From Bacteroidetes/Chlorobi group bacterium ChocPot_Mid (GTDB lineage: Bacteria > Bacteroidota > Ignavibacteria > Kapaibacteriales > UBA2268), in assembly GCA_003731675.1 (NCBI GenBank), contig RCNQ01000023.1:1-11274 (forward strand): a DNA stretch of 11,274 nt, given 5' to 3'. This document shows positions 6,835 through 11,274 of this stretch, piece by piece. How positions within the stretch are numbered: position 1 is the first letter of the stretch; each line of letters starts with the position of its first letter. Below the pieces are notes generated by a model. That model ran no database searches and had not been told where the DNA came from. It saw nothing but the letters and a program-made list of their open reading frames with translations. The translations under genes were made by a program, and so were the position numbers.

Positions 6835-9207
6835 TTACAATTCAACTATTGTAACTCCATCTCCACCTTCCAATAAATCTCCAAAGCGGTAAGATTTAAT
6901 TGCATAATGAGTATCAAGATAATCCTTAATAGCTTTTCTTAGAGCGCCAGTTCCTTTGCCGTGAATAATTGTTACTCTGCCAAGATTATTGACAATTCCA
7001 TTAGCAATCAATTCATCAACCTGTGGTATAGCTTCAGCGGCTCTTAATCCACGAACGTCAATAGTTGTTATAGCATCGAAAGAAATATAATCAACCTCAG
7101 ATTTTTTTCTTTGCGTCAGATTCTTTTTTTCGGTGTGTTTTAATTGACTGAGTGGCAGTTTAAATTTTATTCCATTAAAATCAACTAAAGCTAATTTATT
7201 GTCTTCAATCTTCAGGATTGTTCCCGTAGCATTTGAATCTTTGGAAATCACTAAATCTCCTTCATTAAAAATACCGCTATCTTTTTCAGTATTGGTTTCA
7301 CTTCCAAATTCAGTCTTCTCAATTGTATTCTCGATTTCTTGCTTTTTAGCTACAAACTCTTGCTTCAGCTCTTTGGTGCTTCTTCTTTGTTCCTTAATCT
7401 CTTTAATCGTTCTTTCAACCAAAGCATTGGCATTCATCAAAATTTCAGCGGCTTCCTCATTTGCTTTGCGGATTAAGACATCTCTTTTTTGTTTGATATC
7501 TTTGTACTTCTCATCATATTTTCTTTTGTTTTCTTCTGCTTTAGCTTTTTCAACTGCGGCTTCCTGCCTTAGTTTTTCGGCTTCTGATTTATATCTGTGC
7601 AATAAAGATATGCTCTCTTCAAGTTCCGATTGTTTGCTACCTAAATACTTTTTTGCACGTCCTAAAACCAAATCGGACAATCCCAGATTTTTAGCTAACT
7701 GAAATGCGTAACTATTTCCGGGGACTCCTTCCAGGAAATTATATGTTGGTTTTAATCTCTCTTCATCAAACTCCAAAGATGCATTTCTGATTACATCGCG
7801 ACTCAAAGCATAACTTTTCAATGCTGAATTATGTGTAGTTGCAATGAAATATGACTTAAGCTCGATAAATGTATCCAATATCCCAGCAGATAATGCTGAA
7901 CCTTCCTGAGGGTCAGTCCCTGAACCAATTTCATCAATTAGAACCAATGAATTTGAATCAGAATAATCAAGAATATCCTTTAACTGAATTATCTGAGAAC
8001 TGAAAGTACTCAGGTCCTGCTCGATGGATTGATGGTCTCCAATTGATGTATAAATCATTTTGAATGCTGTATTGCATTCTCCCAGAGGGTAAATTCCGCT
8101 GAGAGCCATTGCTACATTTAACCCAACACTTTTTAAAGAAACTGTTTTTCCACCTGCATTTGGTCCTGATATCAGATGTCCACGTTTTTGCTCATTGAAT
8201 TCAATACTCATCGGAACAACTTTTTTTATTCCTTTCGATTGGACAAGTAAAGGATGCCTAATTTTACTTAATGTTATCGAGCCGTCGTCGTTGATAATTG
8301 GCTTTATGCCTCCGAACTCCAAAGCATAATTTGCTTTTGCAATGACAGCATCAATATGGGACATCACATTCAAGGTTCTCAGAAAATCATTTGCTTCAGC
8401 TCCGATTTCCTCAGTTAAATTAGATAAAATTCTGTAAACTTCCCTCTTTTCTTCATTAATTAACAAAGACAAATCGTTATTCAAATCAATTATTTCTGAT
8501 GGTTCTAAAAAAACGGTTGCTCCGGTTTGTGAAAGCCCGTGTATTATACCGGGAATGTGCCTTTTATGTTCGACTTTGACAGGCAGAACAAATCTTCCTT
8601 CTCTCAAACTAATGAAGTCTTCTTGTATCATATCATCGCTTGAAATTTTATGCATTATCTTTTGTAACCTGTGCCTCAGATAACTTGACTTGCTCTGAAT
8701 ATCTCTCCTTATTCTTGCCAGTTCTTTACTTGCATTATCTTTGACATCACCATTGTCATCAATAGCATCACTTACATGCTTTTCCAATATTCTGTTAGTA
8801 TAGATGAAGTTCGACTCATTAAATAAATTGGGGACTTTTTCTTCTCTTGTCTGAAAGTAAGATTTGATTAATCTTCCGTTTCGGATTGTGTCAGTTACAG
8901 CCAGCAACTCAGTAGTTGAAAGGACAGCATTCTTAATCATTGATTTATGTAACAATGGTCTTATATCTGAATAGCCCTCAAAGGGTATCTGTTCATCTTC
9001 TGTAAGCAGAAAAATCATTTCGGATATTAAATCATGTTCTGTTTTAAGTTCGTAGTAATCATCATTAGGTCTTGCTGACAGAATAATTTCCTTGCCTGGT
9101 TCAGAATAACATTTTTTTGCGATATATTCCAAAACAGATTGGAACTCAAGTTCCTTTAAGCTTTTTTCAAGAAGATTTCTCTCGTCTTGTGAATATGAAA
9201 TCAGCAT
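6835..9207 (-). CDS. mutS2: MutS2 ATPase / Smr endonuclease
   Basis: MutS2 is a MutS-family ATPase without the mismatch-recognition domain. It has been linked to suppression of recombination and, in Bacillus subtilis, to rescue of collided ribosomes. The 790 residues are full length. They include a core/lever region (about 1-330), Walker A GPNAGGKT (348-355), Walker B LVLIDE ending in Asp425-Glu426, signature region GSGTDPQEGSALSAG, and the TTH switch with His459. A long charged coiled coil spans about 527-635, followed by a KOW-like small barrel at about 647-692 (EGDLVISKDSNATGTILKI). The C-terminal Smr domain carries DVRG (717-720) and HGKGTGALR (His749 onward). All ATPase and Smr motifs look intact. 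It starts one base after the yqeY stop, with GGAG inside the end of yqeY, so translation is probably coupled. The downstream partner is the EVE gene. Confidence 0.96.
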   Translation of the reverse strand: MLISYSQDERNLLEKSLKELEFQSVLEYIAKKCYSEPGKEIILSARPNDDYYELKTEHDLISEMIFLLTEDEQIPFEGYSDIRPLLHKSMIKNAVLSTTELLAVTDTIRNGRLIKSYFQTREEKVPNLFNESNFIYTNRILEKHVSDAIDDNGDVKDNASKELARIRRDIQSKSSYLRHRLQKIMHKISSDDMIQEDFISLREGRFVLPVKVEHKRHIPGIIHGLSQTGATVFLEPSEIIDLNNDLSLLINEEKREVYRILSNLTEEIGAEANDFLRTLNVMSHIDAVIAKANYALEFGGIKPIINDDGSITLSKIRHPLLVQSKGIKKVVPMSIEFNEQKRGHLISGPNAGGKTVSLKSVGLNVAMALSGIYPLGECNTAFKMIYTSIGDHQSIEQDLSTFSSQIIQLKDILDYSDSNSLVLIDEIGSGTDPQEGSALSAGILDTFIELKSYFIATTHNSALKSYALSRDVIRNASLEFDEERLKPTYNFLEGVPGNSYAFQLAKNLGLSDLVLGRAKKYLGSKQSELEESISLLHRYKSEAEKLRQEAAVEKAKAEENKRKYDEKYKDIKQKRDVLIRKANEEAAEILMNANALVERTIKEIKEQRRSTKELKQEFVAKKQEIENTIEKTEFGSETNTEKDSGIFNEGDLVISKDSNATGTILKIEDNKLALVDFNGIKFKLPLSQLKHTEKKNLTQRKKSEVDYISFDAITTIDVRGLRAAEAIPQVDELIANGIVNNLGRVTIIHGKGTGALRKAIKDYLDTHYAIKSYRFGDLLEGGDGVTIVEL

Positions 9208-9208
9208 T

Positions 9209-9661
9209 TTACTCCGAACTTAAAAGACTTTTCAAAATAGCTTGCACCTTTGAACCATCAGCTTTACCTTTCAGTTCTTTCATAGCCAGTCCCATTACTT
9301 TTCCAAAATCCTTAACATGAGTAACACCGGAATCATTGACTATTTTTTTGCAAATATTCATAATCTCATTGTCGGAGAGTTGTTTTGGTAAGAACTCTTC
9401 GATAATCGCAAGCTCTGCTTTTTCCTTTTCAACCAAATCAAAACGGTTTCCTTTCTCGAACATTTCGATTGCATCCTTACGCTTTTTTGCCTGATTGCCC
9501 AATATTTTCAGTTCATCATCAGTGTTCATGTCCCTGCCAATTCCACTTTTTTTGAACTCAATGATAGCGGCTCTAATGGAACGAATAGTTTCAAGACGAA
9601 CCTTGTCACCCGACTTGGTTGCCAGCTTGAGTTCTTCATTAATTTTTTCTTCAAATGTCAT
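9209..9661 (-). CDS. yqeY: GatB/YqeY domain protein
   Basis: This is a small cytosolic protein related to the tail domain of GatB, the tRNA-dependent amidotransferase subunit. The precise role of free-standing YqeY proteins is not established. The 150 residues match the family: an N-terminal helix (EEKINEELKLATKSGD), the VRLETIRSIRAAI segment, and a KKRKDAIEMFEKGNR stretch. The hallmark EFLPKQLSD and the C-terminal small domain with DFGKVMGLAMKELKGKADG follow. The length is close to that of Bacillus YqeY. A GTG at 9667 is in frame, but ATG 9661 is preferred because an AGGTG site ends just upstream of it with normal spacing, and that site covers the GTG itself. It is the first gene of the yqeY-mutS2-EVE unit and should be transcribed from a promoter within 9668-9739. 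Confidence 0.92.
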   Translation of the reverse strand: MTFEEKINEELKLATKSGDKVRLETIRSIRAAIIEFKKSGIGRDMNTDDELKILGNQAKKRKDAIEMFEKGNRFDLVEKEKAELAIIEEFLPKQLSDNEIMNICKKIVNDSGVTHVKDFGKVMGLAMKELKGKADGSKVQAILKSLLSSE

Positions 9662-9666
9662 TTTCA

Positions 9667-9671
9667 CACCT
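9667..9671 (-). promoter_or_regulatory. Ribosome binding site fixing the yqeY start
   Basis: On the minus strand the sequence is AGGTG, then TGAAA, then ATG at 9661. The in-frame GTG at 9667 lies inside this site, so it is unlikely to be the initiation codon. Confidence 0.6.
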
Positions 9672-9700
9672 AATTGTAATTTGTCAGTTAATTTTTATAA

Positions 9701-9731
9701 GTTATACGAAAAATAATTTTTTTATTGTTAA
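9701..9731 (-). promoter_or_regulatory. Possible promoter for yqeY-mutS2-EVE
   Basis: The unit must start transcription between the terminator at 9740-9770 and ATG 9661. The region is extremely AT-rich. One candidate is TTAACA (9726-9731) and TATAAC (9701-9706) on the minus strand, separated by 19 bases, which is longer than ideal. I do not see the classical Bacteroidetes TAnnTTTG element. In such AT-rich DNA a chance match is easy, so only the general location is well supported. Confidence 0.2.
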
Positions 9732-9739
9732 AAATAAAA

Positions 9740-9770
9740 AAGGAGTTGCCAGCAGTAGTAGCAACTCCTT
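9740..9770 (-). terminator. Intrinsic terminator of the T9SS-exported protein gene
   Basis: A perfect 10-base inverted repeat, AAGGAGTTGC (9740-9749) and GCAACTCCTT (9761-9770), encloses an 11-base loop. Read on the minus strand, the stem is followed directly by a T-rich run (TTTTTTATTTTT, including the last stem bases). It begins 17 bases past the stop at 9788. On the plus strand there is no comparable T run after the stem, so it acts for the minus-strand gene and insulates yqeY from read-through. Confidence 0.9.
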
Positions 9771-9787
9771 ATTATTCTTGGCATTCA

Positions 9788-11274
9788 TTACTTAATTACA
9801 ACTATTCTTCTTGTTTGGCTTATAAATCCAGCAGTACATTGTAAATAATATACTCCTGAAGATAGTTTGTCTGCCAACCATGTAATCCTGTAAGTTCCTG
9901 GTGACATCTCTTTTGATAAAATTCTATCCACAACATTTCCGTTAACATCGTAAATATTGATTGAGACGTATGAAATGTTGTTCAACCCCAATTCAAAAGA
10001 ACTGGTATTGTATATAGGATTGGGTATTACATCGCTGAGATAAAATTTATCTGCTAAAATTCCTAAATCTTCAACATCTGAAAAAATTCCGGTTGTAAAA
10101 TTCCAGATATCTGAAGCATCTTCACTTGTACCTCGTGAATTTACAGAAAAAACTTGCCAGAAATATTCAGTCTCTCCCTGTAAACTTCGGACAGGAAATC
10201 TTGTTTGACGTATTAAGGTATCAACAACAATATCTTTTCCGACTGTGTAATGAGTTGATATTTGTAACTTGTATTGTGTAGCGCCCTGTCCCGGTTCCCA
10301 ACTCAGAAAAGCATTTTGCACAAGATTTTTTGTGTTTTTTGCAGGTGTCAGAAGTACAGGTGGCAAGGGATAGTCCACTTTGCTGTTATCAGTAGTGAAA
10401 TTTCTCAGAGTTGAGAACTCTCCGAAACCTGCTTTGTTCCATGCTCTCACTCTCCAATAAAATGTGCTGTTAGCAGCTAAATCGCTCACTGGAAATTCAG
10501 TTGCTGTCAAACCATTAATATCCAGAACCAAAGGATTAAAGGAATAATTTTCAGCGACCTGCAAGTTGTATTCTTCAGCACCTTGTACTGCTTGCCATAC
10601 AAATTTTCCGTTTTTCTTGCTAATTCCTGTTGCTCCATCTTCCGGAGTAGTCAAGACAGGTTTTCCTGGTACATTGGTTTCAATCTTTGCTGTTTTAAAG
10701 TTCCAGACTTCAGACCAAGCACCCCAGCCGACAGCATTTTGTGCTCTCACTTTCCAGTAATACTGAGTTGATCCCTCCAGTTCATCTACGACCTGTTCAG
10801 TTTTTGTCAAGTTAGATTTATCCAAAACAACATTGGCAAAGCCATTGTCTTTCGAAATCATAATTTGATATTTATCTGCATTATCAACTTTATTCCATTT
10901 CAATTTTTCAGCTTTTGAATCGAAATCAACTGCACCATTCAAAGGATAATTCAATACCGGTGCATCTGGCACTACGGGTTGTCCACCTTTATCTTGCACG
11001 AGAGTTACTATTTTATTCGGTTGAATTGAGTAAAATTCTTCATAGTTCGTAGTTCCGGGCCATCTAACTTCAACTTTAGAAATTTCTGCTAATCTTCCTA
11101 AACCAAAATGAAGTCTGAAAGGTTTTTGCATCTTCTGTCCTCTTCCAAGACTTACCTCCTGTGTAAAAATGCCATTATTTGTATGAACCTTTACCCTTGC
11201 TCCTACGATGTAAGATTCCTGACCTGCTTTACCTTTCAAATCAACTTCAAGCCAATCGAAATTCAAATCATAAT
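9788..11274 (-). CDS. T9SS-exported protein: ASPIC/UnbV + three FN3-like domains + type A sorting domain (5' partial)
   Basis: This is the end of a large surface or secreted protein exported by the type IX system. Numbered from the first whole codon in view (at 11272), 494 residues are visible. An ASPIC/UnbV domain spans about 1-95: NFDWLEVDLKG, VGARVKVHT, LHFGLG (54-59), VEVRWPG (67-73). Three fibronectin-III-like domains follow at about 102-195, 202-294 and 302-394. Each has a tryptophan strand and an aromatic-rich end such as YYWKVRAQNAVGWG. The last 80 or so residues are the sorting domain: DVIPNPIYNTSSFEL, INIYDVNGNVV, PGTYRITW, LSSGVYYLQ and a final RRIVVIK. The frame is open to the window edge, and the ASPIC/UnbV domain would be cut by starting at the in-frame TTG at 11266, so the true start lies outside. 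Family members often carry VCBS/FG-GAP repeats before ASPIC/UnbV, which I expect upstream. Substrate or ligand is unknown; a carbohydrate-binding or adhesin-like role is possible. Confidence 0.88.
   Translation of the reverse strand, partial: YDLNFDWLEVDLKGKAGQESYIVGARVKVHTNNGIFTQEVSLGRGQKMQKPFRLHFGLGRLAEISKVEVRWPGTTNYEEFYSIQPNKIVTLVQDKGGQPVVPDAPVLNYPLNGAVDFDSKAEKLKWNKVDNADKYQIMISKDNGFANVVLDKSNLTKTEQVVDELEGSTQYYWKVRAQNAVGWGAWSEVWNFKTAKIETNVPGKPVLTTPEDGATGISKKNGKFVWQAVQGAEEYNLQVAENYSFNPLVLDINGLTATEFPVSDLAANSTFYWRVRAWNKAGFGEFSTLRNFTTDNSKVDYPLPPVLLTPAKNTKNLVQNAFLSWEPGQGATQYKLQISTHYTVGKDIVVDTLIRQTRFPVRSLQGETEYFWQVFSVNSRGTSEDASDIWNFTTGIFSDVEDLGILADKFYLSDVIPNPIYNTSSFELGLNNISYVSINIYDVNGNVVDRILSKEMSPGTYRITWLADKLSSGVYYLQCTAGFISQTRRIVVIK
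10441..10462 (-). repeat. Copy 2 of a 300-base-period repeat in the FN3-coding region
   Basis: This 22-base stretch matches 18 of 22 bases of the stretch at 10741-10762, exactly 300 bases away and in the same frame. It encodes the FYWRVRAW part of the second FN3-like domain. DNA-level likeness beyond what the protein demands suggests the first two domains arose by duplication. Confidence 0.6.
10741..10762 (-). repeat. Copy 1 of a 300-base-period repeat in the FN3-coding region
   Basis: This encodes the YYWKVRAQ part of the first FN3-like domain and pairs with the copy at 10441-10462 (18 of 22 bases the same). The equivalent part of the third domain (FWQVFS) has diverged and is no longer alike at the DNA level. 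Confidence 0.6.

Noticed and set aside
6816..6845. Ten-residue N-terminal extension of the EVE protein from ATG 6845
   Set aside because: It overlaps the mutS2 end, is not part of the domain, and the ribosome site TGAGG points to ATG 6815.
7199..7702. A 167-codon open frame on the plus strand, opposite mutS2
   Set aside because: It lies fully antisense to the MutS2 coiled-coil and KOW region. Its product is a Ser/Phe/Leu-rich sequence typical of a shadow frame, with no family motif.
9662..9667. GTG start of yqeY at 9667
   Set aside because: The GTG overlaps the AGGTG ribosome site, which is well placed for ATG 9661.
11264..11266. TTG at 11266 as the start of the right-edge gene
   Set aside because: The frame stays open to the window edge, and the ASPIC/UnbV domain would be cut. 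No ribosome site can be seen.

Overview
The window is AT-rich chromosomal DNA, apparently from a Gram-negative member of the Bacteroidota/Chlorobiota/Ignavibacteriota (FCB) group. The best evidence is the gene at the right edge: its C-terminus looks like a type A sorting domain of the type IX secretion system (T9SS), which is essentially confined to that group. Shine-Dalgarno-like sites precede several genes, while two genes have none. By recall this pattern suits Ignavibacteria/Kapabacteria-type genomes better than classical Bacteroidia, but this is an inference and not a taxonomic assignment.

Left block (1-6384, all + strand). The tail of an unidentified gene is followed by a secreted TldD/PmbA-fold protein, a Wzz-type polysaccharide co-polymerase, a Wzy/WaaL-type O-antigen polymerase or ligase, and a class B penicillin-binding protein of the PBP2 (MrdA) type. 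Spacings are 14, 41, 23 and -1 bases, and no terminator is visible between the genes, so they are probably one transcription unit. All four whole products belong to the envelope: chain-length control and polymerisation of a surface polysaccharide, peptidoglycan cross-linking, and an exported TldD-like protein. Neither rodA nor mreBCD is in view.

Middle block (6381-9661, all - strand, convergent with the first). The order of transcription is yqeY, mutS2, then an EVE-domain gene, with gaps of 1 and 19 bases. These are intracellular housekeeping genes linked to tRNA amidation-like chemistry, ribosome or DNA surveillance, and binding of modified nucleic acid. The two blocks meet at a single TTAA that supplies the stop codon of both PBP2 and the EVE gene.

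Right block (9740-11274, - strand). This is the 3' part of a large T9SS-exported protein with an ASPIC/UnbV domain, three fibronectin-III-like domains and the sorting domain. Its 5' end lies beyond the window. A strong intrinsic terminator separates it from yqeY, whose promoter should lie in the following roughly 70 bases.

There is no stretch over 300 bases without a gene. I saw no tRNA, rRNA, CRISPR array, insertion sequence, attachment site or origin. I found no clear undescribed defence or mobile system. The most interesting points are a probable Cys-rich zinc site in PBP2, the coupling of PBP2 to a polysaccharide polymerase, and an exported TldD-family protein without the protease motif.
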